A stretch of 34,339 nucleotides of DNA, from assembly GCF_021655075.1 (NCBI RefSeq), contig NZ_PPXX01000058.1:1-34339 (forward strand), given 5' to 3'. The notes below the pieces were generated by a model, which saw only the letters and a list, made by a program, of their open reading frames with translations, searched no databases and had not been told where the DNA came from. Position numbers and translations under genes: made by a program. Source of the stretch: Clostridium sp. Cult2. GTDB taxonomy: Bacteria; Bacillota; Clostridia; Tissierellales; Tepidimicrobiaceae. Shown piece after piece: positions 8,498 through 17,600 of the stretch (positions within the stretch are counted from its first letter, which is position 1; every line of letters begins with the position of its first letter).

Positions 8498-8568
8498 CTA
8501 GTACTCTCCTTTCGAATTTGCTCTAAATTTATTCTAAACTTTTTATGTTTTGATATCCTTCTAATGTT

Positions 8569-8604
8569 AGTATATTAATAACTGTAAATATTGTCAAGTG
8601 ACAA
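8569..8604 (-). promoter_or_regulatory. Sigma-A promoter with overlapping operator-like palindrome for the ArsR-type gene
   Basis: On the minus strand TTGACA (8597..8592), 17 bp and TATACT (8574..8569) give a near-consensus promoter, about 70 bp before the regulator start. The -35 box lies inside the inverted repeat TTGTCAAGTGACAA (8591-8604; two 6-bp arms, 2-bp centre). A repressor bound there would block RNA polymerase, so autoregulation by the downstream regulator is a reasonable inference. Confidence 0.7.
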
Positions 8605-8606
8605 TT

Positions 8607-8789
8607 TCAATCATTATAAAAAAGTCCTATACAATTCAGCTGAGTAATAAATATTCCTTTATTCTTTAAAATCCTTTTAACCTCTTTAGATGAGTAAGAT
8701 TCATGTTTATTTATTATAAGTTCAAAAGTTTCAGTCACTTCATCTATTAGATAATAATATAATTCTTTATTTGTTACTCTTTTTTTCAT
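8607..8789 (-). CDS. Small hypothetical protein coupled to the methyltransferase gene
   Basis: I do not recognise this 60-aa protein. It is charged and Tyr-rich at the N-terminus and ends with a hydrophobic stretch (GIFITQLNCIGLFY). The ATG lies 2 nt after the stop of the methyltransferase gene, and a GGCGGA element within that gene's last codons could serve as ribosome binding site. The stop lies just beside the palindrome and -35 box of the next gene. The spacing supports translation in one unit with the methyltransferase, but no family resemblance confirms it. Confidence 0.45.
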   Translation of the reverse strand: MKKRVTNKELYYYLIDEVTETFELIINKHESYSSKEVKRILKNKGIFITQLNCIGLFYND

Positions 8790-8791
8790 AA

Positions 8792-9571
8792 TTAATTCCG
8801 CCCAATATACAAAAAATGTTCACTTGTACCTATAAGGTTTTCATCTCTACTTAATTGATAACCTATTTCTAACCATTTTCTATATTCTCTTTCTTCTAAC
8901 ATGTTGATCTCATTTTCTTTGGCTCCTAGAATATTCTCAACACCAGCAAATACTATTTCAGTTAGTCCAAAACTATTCATTAAATCCTTAGCCTCTTTAT
9001 AATCAGTAAAATAAGCTGTTGTAAATCCTGATTCTCCTGTATTTACTCCATCTTTTAGATACCCGAGTAATTCATCTACAGATTCAATTGGATGCACCCC
9101 TTTTAAATAATCCTGTATTGGGGCATAGTTAGATATAAAAGAAACAACAATAATTCCATTTGGTTTTAACAATCTCAAAGCTCCTTTAACAGCAGCTTTT
9201 CTGTCCGCTCCTTGGATTAAATGATATAAGGGACCCATTAAAAGAATAACATCATATTTTTGTTCATGTTGCTCTAGTTCCAATGCATTTCCATGGATAT
9301 AAGCTTCCAATGTGATGTTTTTCTCTCTTGATTTCTTTTTTGCAACTTCAATATTACGTTTTGATAAGTCTAGTAATGATACCTTATGTCCTTTTTCTGC
9401 TAAATATATAGAGTATCTACCAGGTCCACCCCCAATATCGAATATTTCTAAATTCTCACCTATTATATACTCATCAAGATATCTTTTAGTAATATCAAAT
9501 TCAATTTTATGTCGTTCAAGTCTTTCCCATTCATCATATTCATTATCGTACCAATGTTCAACTTTGTTCAT
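8792..9571 (-). CDS. Class I SAM-dependent methyltransferase
   Basis: A 259-aa Rossmann-fold methyltransferase. Motif I is FDIGGGPGRY (44-53), followed by an acidic residue at the end of strand beta-2 (LLDLS, Asp68), the motif IV-like LLMGPLYHL and KPNGIIVVSF in strand 5. Small-molecule methyltransferases of the Methyltransf_11/25 type have this pattern; the substrate is not predictable. The ATG follows a strong AAAGGAG. A short inverted repeat (AATAAC...GTTATT, 9593-9609) lies just upstream. It is separated from brnQ by an intrinsic terminator and probably forms a unit with the small ORF downstream. Confidence 0.85.
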   Translation of the reverse strand: MNKVEHWYDNEYDEWERLERHKIEFDITKRYLDEYIIGENLEIFDIGGGPGRYSIYLAEKGHKVSLLDLSKRNIEVAKKKSREKNITLEAYIHGNALELEQHEQKYDVILLMGPLYHLIQGADRKAAVKGALRLLKPNGIIVVSFISNYAPIQDYLKGVHPIESVDELLGYLKDGVNTGESGFTTAYFTDYKEAKDLMNSFGLTEIVFAGVENILGAKENEINMLEEREYRKWLEIGYQLSRDENLIGTSEHFLYIGRN

Positions 9572-9644
9572 ATTATTTTCTCCTTTCTATTAAATAACTT
9601 CTTGTTATTACATTATCTATGAAGCCAATTCTAGTTTAAATAGT

Positions 9645-9679
9645 TTTTAAAAAAGGGGCTGTTTTAATCTTCAGCCCCT
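9645..9679 (-). terminator. Intrinsic terminator of brnQ
   Basis: On the minus strand AGGGGCTG and CAGCCCCT form a perfect 8-bp stem with a 10-nt loop followed by six T. It lies 17 bp after the brnQ stop codon. Confidence 0.85.
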
Positions 9680-9695
9680 CAACTGTCTTTCCTTT

Positions 9696-11060
9696 TCAAT
9701 AGGATTTACCAAAATATTTGGTTGAACGGATTCCCCAAGCTATTAATCCAATAACAAATCCACAAATTGCCGGTATTACCCATCCAAATCCATAATCAAA
9801 CCCAGGTAAATATAGATGTGCAAAATTAACAATCCCCTTAATAACTACATTTCCTTGCATAGACTGTGGCAATGCTTTACATAAATCAAAAAATGCTGCA
9901 ATAATAGTTAAAACAGTTGTCCATCTGTAAACAACACTCTCTTTATGAATAAATGGACTTAATAGTGACAGTATAATTAAGGTAATAGCTAAAGGATATA
10001 AAAACATAAGTACTGGTATAGATAACTGAATTATATTATTTAATCCAAAATTAGCAATTATAAAAGAAAATATAGTAAACAAAATAGCATAACTTTTATA
10101 TGAAATGGATTTGGGAAACATTTCGTTAAACATTTTTGCACAGGAGGTAATTAAACCAATTGCTGTTTTTAAGCATGCCACTGCCACAATAGCTGCTATT
10201 AGAATCTTCCCAATAAATCCAAAATAATGATTACTTACCATAGATAATATAATCCCTCCGTTATCTACACGGTTCATACTTCCTAGGCTTGTAGCTCCCA
10301 TATAAGCTAATAGCGCATATATAACAGTCATGCCAATAACACTTACCAAACCTGACTTACAGGTTTCAATAGCAATTGAATTTGGGCTTTTTACACCCAG
10401 CTTTTTTACATTAGAAATAATAATAATTGCAAAAGCTAAAGATGCTAAAGCATCCATAGTATTATATCCATCTAATAATCCTGTAAGTAACGGTTCGGTA
10501 GCATAATTCCCTTGAGGTTGATACTGATTAACTTTTCCCATTGGATTAATAATTACAGCAATCAATAAAATCGATAAGAGTACCAAAAAAACAGGATTAA
10601 GATATTTGCCAACCCAGTCTAAAATTCGTCCTGGTCTCAGTGAATAATAGAGAGTTAAAGCAAAAAAAATTAATGAGAAAATAAATAGTCCTATCTTTAA
10701 TTGCCCCTCTATCATAAAGGAACGCATTCCCACTTCGAAAGCAACAGTAGCAGTACGTGGAATAGCAAATAATGGGCCAATTGTTAAATACAATGCACAG
10801 GTAAAAAAAATTGCATAACCTGTATTAATAGACTCTGCCATATGATATAAACTATCACTTTCTGAAAGTGCTGATGCAATAATGCCTAGCATTGGCAAGC
10901 CTACTCCTGTAATTAAAAACCCGATAGTAGCTACAAAAGTATTACTTCCAGCTGCTTGTCCCATTTGTATCGGGAAAATGAGATTCCCGGCTCCAAAAAA
11001 TAGCCCAAATAACAACGAACCTATCAACATATTTTGCTGTAAACTTAGCTTTTCTTTCAT
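9696..11060 (-). CDS. brnQ: Branched-chain amino acid carrier BrnQ (LIVCS family)
   Basis: Membrane carrier that imports leucine, isoleucine and valine with Na+ or H+. The 454-aa protein is hydrophobic throughout, with about 12 membrane helices, and carries the family's N-terminal signature FGLFFGAGNLIFPIQMG. I set the start at ATG 11060, preceded by AAGGAGG at good spacing; a longer reading to 11117 would add a Cys-rich, unrelated N-terminus with no ribosome binding site. It is monocistronic, bounded by hairpin terminators on both sides. A possible promoter overlaps the upstream fxsA terminator. No T-box leader fits in the 80 bp upstream. The role suits an amino-acid-fermenting lifestyle. 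Confidence 0.93.
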   Translation of the reverse strand: MKEKLSLQQNMLIGSLLFGLFFGAGNLIFPIQMGQAAGSNTFVATIGFLITGVGLPMLGIIASALSESDSLYHMAESINTGYAIFFTCALYLTIGPLFAIPRTATVAFEVGMRSFMIEGQLKIGLFIFSLIFFALTLYYSLRPGRILDWVGKYLNPVFLVLLSILLIAVIINPMGKVNQYQPQGNYATEPLLTGLLDGYNTMDALASLAFAIIIISNVKKLGVKSPNSIAIETCKSGLVSVIGMTVIYALLAYMGATSLGSMNRVDNGGIILSMVSNHYFGFIGKILIAAIVAVACLKTAIGLITSCAKMFNEMFPKSISYKSYAILFTIFSFIIANFGLNNIIQLSIPVLMFLYPLAITLIILSLLSPFIHKESVVYRWTTVLTIIAAFFDLCKALPQSMQGNVVIKGIVNFAHLYLPGFDYGFGWVIPAICGFVIGLIAWGIRSTKYFGKSY

Positions 11061-11102
11061 AATAGTCCTCCTTATGCTTCTTTTGCATGATATATTATCC
11101 AG

Positions 11103-11129
11103 AAAAATAGGACACAAGTAGTGCCCTAT
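11103..11129 (-). terminator. Intrinsic terminator after fxsA
   Basis: On the minus strand ATAGGGCAC and GTGTCCTAT pair over 9 bp (one G-U) with a 5-nt loop, followed by five T. It ends the pfkA-pyk-fxsA unit just before brnQ. Confidence 0.75.
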
Positions 11130-11141
11130 ATGATTAATGTA

Positions 11142-11534
11142 TTACCATCTAATCATAATCTTAGTATAGCCTTTATTAATCAATTTTTCAATTTTTTCTT
11201 TAAAATATTCTTTATAAAAATTTCTAGTTCCAGGTAATACCATGGTTATGCCAACTATATCTGTAACAATCCCAGGTAATAATAACAAAAACCCACCAAC
11301 TAGAATAGAAAGCCCAATTAGTATTTCATTCCCTGGTATATTTCCTTGAGACATGGCACTATTTATACTCCTTATAACCAATTTTCCTTCAGTTTTTGCT
11401 AAATAATAACCTGCAATTCCTGTTAGTATTATAAGAACCACGGTAACTCCAAATCCCATAGTTTGAGAAGCTTTAATCAATATATATAAATCCAATATAG
11501 GTAGTAAAATTAATAGTAAAACAATTCTTTTCAT
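11142..11534 (-). CDS. fxsA: FxsA family membrane protein
   Basis: A 130-aa inner-membrane protein. Hydrophobic stretches at about 4-20, 26-46 and 70-95 and the family pattern LPGIVTDIVG followed by a charged tail match FxsA, named for suppression of phage F exclusion in E. coli; its molecular function is unknown. The ATG at 11534 follows AAGGAG. It lies 72 bp downstream of pyk on the same strand, and pyk-fxsA neighbourhood is common in Firmicutes, so it is probably the last gene of the glycolytic unit. A terminator follows. Confidence 0.88.
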   Translation of the reverse strand: MKRIVLLLILLPILDLYILIKASQTMGFGVTVVLIILTGIAGYYLAKTEGKLVIRSINSAMSQGNIPGNEILIGLSILVGGFLLLLPGIVTDIVGITMVLPGTRNFYKEYFKEKIEKLINKGYTKIMIRW

Positions 11535-11606
11535 ATAGTATCTCCTTATTACGTAAGGCGTATTTAAACTCTAATAGATGTATTTATTTCCATTATCCAT
11601 TCACCT

Positions 11607-13364
11607 CTATAGAACTCTAGCTTCTCCCTTATAGATTAGTCCAGTTACAGCATCCACTGTGACTATATCTCCATCTGTTAAAATTTTTGTAACATCTTTT
11701 GCGCCAACAATTGTTGGTTTATCAAAGTTTAATCCAACTATTGCTGCATGAGATGTTAATCCTCCTTGTTCAACTATGATAGCTGAAGCTTTCCTCATGA
11801 AATCCACCATATCTCTATCGGTAAATCGACTAACTAAAATATCTCCTTCTCTAAATTTGTTTACTAACTCTTTTTTGCTGCTACCAGTACATACCTTCCC
11901 TGTAATAGATTTTTTGCCTATTCCTGTTCCTTTTACCAATACCTTTCCTACAGTATGGACTTTTATCAAATTGGTAGTTCCAGAAACACCTACAGGTATA
12001 CCAGCTGTTATTACTATTAAATCCCCTTCTTTTATATAGCCTTTTTCCATAGCGCTATGGATTGACCTATCTATCACTTCATCTGTTACATCACTTTTTA
12101 ATGATAATACAGGATATACTCCCCATACTAAGGACAACTTTCTCATTACTCGTTCACTTGTTGTGGCTGCAATTATTGGAGCTTTTGGTCTAAATTTTGA
12201 TATAGCTTTAGATGTATATCCTGATGATGTAGCAGTAATAATTGCACTAGCTTTTAAATCCTCAGCTGTTGTGCAAGTCGCCTTGCTTATGGCATTAGTT
12301 GTTGATATGTTTTTATCTACTGATTTATGTTTTAACATTTCTATATACTCAGAAGAGGTTTCAGTTCTTGTTGCAATATTATGCATGGTTTTTAATGATT
12401 CAATAGGATATTTACCTGCTGCTGTTTCTCCAGATAACATTATGGAATCACTTCCATCAAGAATGGCATTTGCCACATCTGTAACTTCTGCCCTTGTAGG
12501 CCTTGGGTTTCTCATCATGGAATCTAACATCTGGGTAGCTGTAATTACTGGTTTTCCAGCTATATTGCATTTCTTTATTATTTGCTTTTGAATAAGGGGT
12601 ATTTCCTCTGTTTCTATTTCTACTCCTAAATCTCCTCTAGCTACCATAATTCCATCGGAAGCCTCTATTATTTCATCAATATTATCAACACCTTCTTGAT
12701 TTTCAATTTTAGATATGATATCTATATGCTCTCCACCATTTTCTTCTAGTATTCTTCTTATTTCTAACACATCTTCTGCCTTTCTCATAAATGAGGCTGC
12801 AATGAAGTCTATATCATTTTCTATTCCAAATTTTATATCTTTGATATCCTTTTCTGTTACTGCTGGTAAATTAATTGATACACTAGGTATATTTATCCCC
12901 TTATGGTCTTTTATTATCCCTCCATTTATAATAATGCACTTAATATCTGTTTCACTACCAATTTCAACAACTTCCAATTCTACTAAACCATCATCTATTA
13001 ATATTTTATCACCTTTTTTCACATCTCTTCCTAACCCTACATAGGAGACACTAGCTATTGATTGATTCCCAACTAAGTTTCTTGTAGTTAAGGTAAAGTA
13101 TTCTCCATCCTTTAACTCTATTTTCTCTTGATTAAAACTACCTAATCTAATCTCAGGTCCTTTTGTATCTAGCATAATCCCTATAGGCAATTCTAATTCT
13201 TCTCTTAATTTCTTTATAGTCTGAATTCTATTTCTATGTTCTTCATAGGTTCCATGGGAAAAATTAAGTCTCGCCACATTTAATCCTTTTAAAAATAATT
13301 CTCGTAAAATCTCCTCTTTGTCAGAAGCAGGCCCTATAGTGCAAACTATCTTTGTTTTTTTCAT
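11607..13364 (-). CDS. pyk: Pyruvate kinase with C-terminal PEP-utiliser domain
   Basis: Converts phosphoenolpyruvate and ADP to pyruvate and ATP, the last step of glycolysis. The 585-aa length equals the Bacillus enzyme. The catalytic barrel includes LNFSHG near residue 36, DTKGPEIR, the active-site motif SKIENQEG with its Lys, and ATQMLDSM. The last roughly 110 residues form the extra PEP-utiliser mobile domain typical of Bacilli and Clostridia, with GGLTSHAAIVG holding the conserved His. It starts 15 bp after the pfkA stop with an AGAGGTGG ribosome binding site, so the two glycolytic genes form an operon. Its product pyruvate feeds NifJ, encoded elsewhere in the window. Confidence 0.97.
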   Translation of the reverse strand: MKKTKIVCTIGPASDKEEILRELFLKGLNVARLNFSHGTYEEHRNRIQTIKKLREELELPIGIMLDTKGPEIRLGSFNQEKIELKDGEYFTLTTRNLVGNQSIASVSYVGLGRDVKKGDKILIDDGLVELEVVEIGSETDIKCIIINGGIIKDHKGINIPSVSINLPAVTEKDIKDIKFGIENDIDFIAASFMRKAEDVLEIRRILEENGGEHIDIISKIENQEGVDNIDEIIEASDGIMVARGDLGVEIETEEIPLIQKQIIKKCNIAGKPVITATQMLDSMMRNPRPTRAEVTDVANAILDGSDSIMLSGETAAGKYPIESLKTMHNIATRTETSSEYIEMLKHKSVDKNISTTNAISKATCTTAEDLKASAIITATSSGYTSKAISKFRPKAPIIAATTSERVMRKLSLVWGVYPVLSLKSDVTDEVIDRSIHSAMEKGYIKEGDLIVITAGIPVGVSGTTNLIKVHTVGKVLVKGTGIGKKSITGKVCTGSSKKELVNKFREGDILVSRFTDRDMVDFMRKASAIIVEQGGLTSHAAIVGLNFDKPTIVGAKDVTKILTDGDIVTVDAVTGLIYKGEARVL

Positions 13365-13379
13365 AATTCCACCTCTTCC

Positions 13380-14339
13380 CTATATAGAAAGTATTTTAGC
13401 AATATCATACATATTATTATCAAATTCCTTTTTAGTGTTTAACGCTTCATCTAAATCCATACTAATTAATTCATTACATTTTATACCTAAGGCTTTACCT
13501 GAATCACTTGAAAGTAATAATTCTACTGCCATATTACCCATCTTACTAGCAATAATTCTATCAAAGGCAGTAGGTGTCCCACCTCTCTGTATATGACCCA
13601 ATATAGTAACTCTTGTTTCTGCACTAGTTTTTTCTTCAATTTCTTTTGCTACTTCATAAGCATTACCTATACCTTCTGCTAATACAATTATGTGGTGAAG
13701 TTTGCCTCTAATCCTCCCTTGAATTATTTTCCTAGATACTTCATCTGCATCAAACTCAACTTCTGGAACAATGATACTTTCTGCCCCGCCAGCTAGTCCA
13801 GAATAAAGAGCTATATCTCCACATTCCCTTCCCATTACTTCAACTATATTAGCTCTACCATGAGATGTAGAAGTATCTCTTATTTTACTTATTGCATCAA
13901 CTACCGTTTCCACAGCTGTATAAAATCCTATAGTATAATCAGTATACCCCATGTCGTTATCTATAGTACATGGAATGCAAATAGTTGGTATCCCTGCCTC
14001 ATATAAGTTTTTTGCTCCTCTAAAAGTTCCATCTCCACCTAATATAATTAATCCATCTATCCCAAAAACATTTATTACGTTTAAAGCCTTCTTTAATCCC
14101 TGTTCAGTTTTGAATTCATCGCATCTTGCACTCCTTAACATAGTGCCGCCTCTATGGATTATATCTGCTACAGAGGATAGATTCATCTCTTCAATATCGC
14201 CATTAATTAATCCATTATAACCTTGTTTAATTCCTAAAATCCTAGCCTTATTATATATGGACGTTCTCACAACGGACCTAATGGCAGCATTCATACCAGG
14301 TGCATCTCCACCACTAGTTAGTATACCTATTGTCTTCAT
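13380..14339 (-). CDS. pfkA: ATP-dependent 6-phosphofructokinase
   Basis: Phosphorylates fructose 6-phosphate to fructose 1,6-bisphosphate, the committed glycolytic step. The 319-aa protein matches the bacterial PfkA length. GGDAPGMN (10-17) and GGDGTFRGA (101-109) bind ATP, and PCTIDNDM (123-130) holds catalytic Asp127. Gly104 in GGDGT indicates ATP rather than pyrophosphate use. Start ATG at 14339 is chosen because GGGAGGAG lies 5 nt upstream; the upstream TTG would read the ribosome binding site as codons. It lies 30 bp after the 64-aa gene and 15 bp before pyk. Fructose 1,6-bisphosphate also stimulates HprK in studied Firmicutes. Confidence 0.97.
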   Translation of the reverse strand: MKTIGILTSGGDAPGMNAAIRSVVRTSIYNKARILGIKQGYNGLINGDIEEMNLSSVADIIHRGGTMLRSARCDEFKTEQGLKKALNVINVFGIDGLIILGGDGTFRGAKNLYEAGIPTICIPCTIDNDMGYTDYTIGFYTAVETVVDAISKIRDTSTSHGRANIVEVMGRECGDIALYSGLAGGAESIIVPEVEFDADEVSRKIIQGRIRGKLHHIIVLAEGIGNAYEVAKEIEEKTSAETRVTILGHIQRGGTPTAFDRIIASKMGNMAVELLLSSDSGKALGIKCNELISMDLDEALNTKKEFDNNMYDIAKILSI

Positions 14340-14369
14340 ATTTTCTCCTCCCAATTATGAAATATTCAA

Positions 14370-14564
14370 TTAAATAATACCTAAATCAAATAGTGCTGCT
14401 TGTATTTCATTGGCTTCAAACTCAGGGGCTAATATTTCATATAGTTCTTCATCTCCATCTCTAGAAAATAGCTGTTTTTTTATTAAAAATCCTTCATCTC
14501 GCAGCTTTTTTTCAATCTTTGTTGCTGAATCTAAACTTGTAGCCAAATAAACTGCAGTCCACAT
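14370..14564 (-). CDS. Small conserved-type protein between dnaE and pfkA (DUF2007-like guess)
   Basis: A 64-aa soluble, acidic protein. It starts WTAVYLATSLDSATKIEKKL, then a predicted strand, then a second helix (EFEANEIQAALFDLGII). This beta-alpha-beta-beta-alpha order resembles short DUF2007-type signal-transducing-like proteins, but I am not certain of the family. The ATG follows AGGAGA at 8 nt. It is the first gene of the unit with pfkA, 30 bp away, downstream of a TGCTATAAT extended -10 element. Placement before pfkA suggests a role tied to glycolysis or merely shared growth-linked expression. Confidence 0.7.
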   Translation of the reverse strand: MWTAVYLATSLDSATKIEKKLRDEGFLIKKQLFSRDGDEELYEILAPEFEANEIQAALFDLGII

Positions 14565-14624
14565 TTTACACTCTCCTAACTATTATTTAATGTTAAGAAT
14601 ATCTTTAAAATTATCATAATTACA

Positions 14625-14633
14625 ATTATAGCA
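14625..14633 (-). promoter_or_regulatory. Extended -10 promoter for the 64-aa gene, pfkA and pyk
   Basis: In the 100-bp gap after dnaE the minus strand carries TGCTATAAT, a perfect -10 hexamer with the upstream TG of extended -10 promoters; no good -35 box accompanies it. It would start the pfkA-pyk-fxsA transcript about 50-60 bp before the 64-aa gene. No convincing terminator follows dnaE, so read-through from dnaE is also possible. Confidence 0.5.
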
Positions 14634-14664
14634 TATAATATAAATGTTTTTTAGTGTTTACATC

Positions 14665-17600
14665 CTAGGAAACTTTAATATTATCTTTCCCTAATATTTC
14701 TGCCAATTCAGCATATAATAATTCCTGATTTGCATCAACCCATAAATTCCTTTGAGCTATTACAGTCTTCCCTTCTCCTTCCATATATACATATACAGGA
14801 GTCTCCCCTTTATATTTTCCTAGTATTTTTTTAATAGAATTAAAAGTGGTTAATGGCTTTTCTTTAGATATTTTTAAATATATTTTACCTTTTTTATATT
14901 TATTTAATGGGGTTATTTTTTCACAGATTATTTTAGGTTCTTCCTCTTCATTTAAACTTACTTTTCCATCAATCACCACTAAACTATCTTCATCTATTAA
15001 TCTACTATACCTATCATAAGTAGCAGGAAATACAATGCACTCTATAGCACCATATAAATCTTCCAAAGTTATAAAAGCCATCATATTATTATTTTTAGTG
15101 ATTTTGTTCTTTTTTGAAACAATAATACCTCCAATTATTACTTTTTTGCCATCTATATTCTCAGTTAAATTATCCTCTAGTTGTTCTTGAGTTTGTAACA
15201 ATTCAGTAGTAGTTATTGTAGATATATTATTGAGTTCCTCTTCATAAGGTTTCAATGGATGGCCGCTAATGTAGATTCCCAACATTTCCTTTTCCATAGC
15301 TAATAAGTTCTTCTGAGGAAATTCTTTTAAATCCGGTAAATTGTCTTTAGATATTTTAGTATCTATTTTTTCAAACATGGAAAACTGACCTTCAATATTT
15401 CTTTTTCTATCTGCATGGATTCCATCCATAGTCCTTTCAAAGATTGATAATAACTGAGCTCTATTTCCTCCTAAACTATTCATAGCCCCGCATTTAATAA
15501 GGCTTTCCACAGCTCTTTTATTCATTACTGAAGGGTCAATGTTCTCGATTCTTTCACAAAAATCTGTAAAGCTGGTAAAAACACCATCTTCTCTTGCTTT
15601 AATAATTGTTTCTATAAAATTTTCCCCTACATTTTTTACAGCCATCAAACCAAATCTAATCTTTCCATCTATAACTGTAAATTTTTTATAGCTTTCATTA
15701 ATATCTGGTGGTAATATCTCAATTCCTAACCTTTTACACTCTTGAATATATAGTGAAACAGAGTTAGTGTCCCCCATAACACTACTTATTAAAGCAGCCA
15801 TAAATTCTACTGGATAGTAATATTTGAGCCAAGCTGTCCTATATGCAACTACAGCATAAGCTGCTGAATGACTTTTGTTAAAAGCATACTTAGCAAAATC
15901 TATCATTAAGTCATATATCTTGTTAGCAATTTTTTCATTTACGCCATTTCTTAAAGCTCCCTTAATAATTACTTCTCCCTTTTCGTCTGTTTCTCCGTAG
16001 ATAAACCTTCTTCTTTCCTTTTCCATTACCTCCATATTCTTTTTTCCCATAGCTCTTCTTAATAAATCAGCACCACCCATAGTAAAACCGCCTATATCCC
16101 TAACTATCTGCATTACCTGTTCTTGATATACAATACATCCGTAGGTAACATCTAAAATAGGTTTAAGTTTTGGATGCAGATATTCTATATCTTCTGGATT
16201 ATACTTATTTGCAATATATTGGGGTATCTGATTCATTGGACCAGGCCTAAATAAGGAATTGGCTGCTATTAGATTTTCAAACATATTTGGTTTTAATTCC
16301 TTTAAAAATTGTCTCATACCAGCAGATTCAAATTGAAATATTCCTAAAGTATCTCCTTTAGCAAATAACTCTATTACCTTTGGGTCATCGTAACTCAAAT
16401 TGGATAAATCAATTTTTAATCCATGGTTTATTTCAATTAAATTAATAGCATCCCGAATTACCGTAAGAGTTCTTAAACCTAAAAAGTCCATCTTTAAAAG
16501 ACCTAATTCCTCTAGCTCTATCATATTGAATTGGGTAGTAATAGCATCATTGTTTCTTGATAGGGGCACATAGGTAGTAATAGGTTCTTTTGAAATCACT
16601 ACACCAGCTGCATGAGTAGAGGTATGTCTTGGTAACCCTTCTACTGCCATCGCTAAATCTAATAAATTTCTAACTTCTTCTTTTGATTCATACATTTGCC
16701 TTAAAGTTTTATTTATATCCAACGCTTTTTCTATAGTTATACCTATTTCCATAGGGATTTGTTTAGCAATAAAGTCTACTTCACCATATGACATATTTAT
16801 AGCCCTTCCCACATCTCGGATAGCTCCTCTAGCTGCCATAGTACCAAAGGTGACTATCTGTGCTACTCTATCTTCTCCATATTTTTCTACCACATAATCT
16901 ATAACTTCTTCTCTTCTTTCGTAGCAAAAATCTATATCAATATCTGGCATTGATACCCGTTCAGGATTTAGAAACCTTTCGAATAATAAATCATATTCTA
17001 ATGGATCTATATCTATAATACCTAGAGCATAGGAAACTATACTCCCTGCAGCTGAACCTCTACCAGGCCCTACCATTATCCCATTATCTTTAGCAAATTT
17101 AATAAAATCCCATACTATTAGAAAATAATCCACATATCCCATTTCAACTATGGTGTTGAATTCAAAATCAAATCTATCCATTATTTCCGGAGTAATCTCT
17201 TTATACCTTTTTCCCAATCCATCCATACAAAGTTTCTTTAAATACTCTATATCAGTATACCTTTCCGGTACCTTAAATTCCGGTAAATGCAAAGTATCAA
17301 AGTCTAAAGTAACATTGCATCTTTCACCTATCTTTACGGTATTCTCCAAAGCTTCTTCTGTAGATTGAAAAATATACTTCATTTCATCATAGGATTTTAA
17401 ATAAAATTCATTGGTGGGGAATCTCATTCTATCTGTTTCATCTATTGTCTTTCCCGTTTGAATACATAAAAGTACGTCATGAACTATTGCATCTTCTTTT
17501 TTCAAATAATGGACATCATTAGTAGCGGCTAATGGTATTCCTGTTTCTTCACTCAATCTAATCAGTTGTTCATTAATATCTTTTTGTTCCCTTAAACCAT

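Noticed and set aside
11061-11117. Longer brnQ reading from 11117
   Set aside because: The added residues do not match the BrnQ N-terminus, and AAGGAGG points to ATG at 11060.
11061-11141. T-box or amino-acid-sensing leader before brnQ
   Set aside because: The gap is only about 80 bp and contains just the fxsA terminator and a ribosome binding site; no T-box sequence is visible.
12163-12591. 142-codon open frame on the plus strand
   Set aside because: It lies wholly antisense to pyk, has no ribosome binding site, and its translation has no family pattern.
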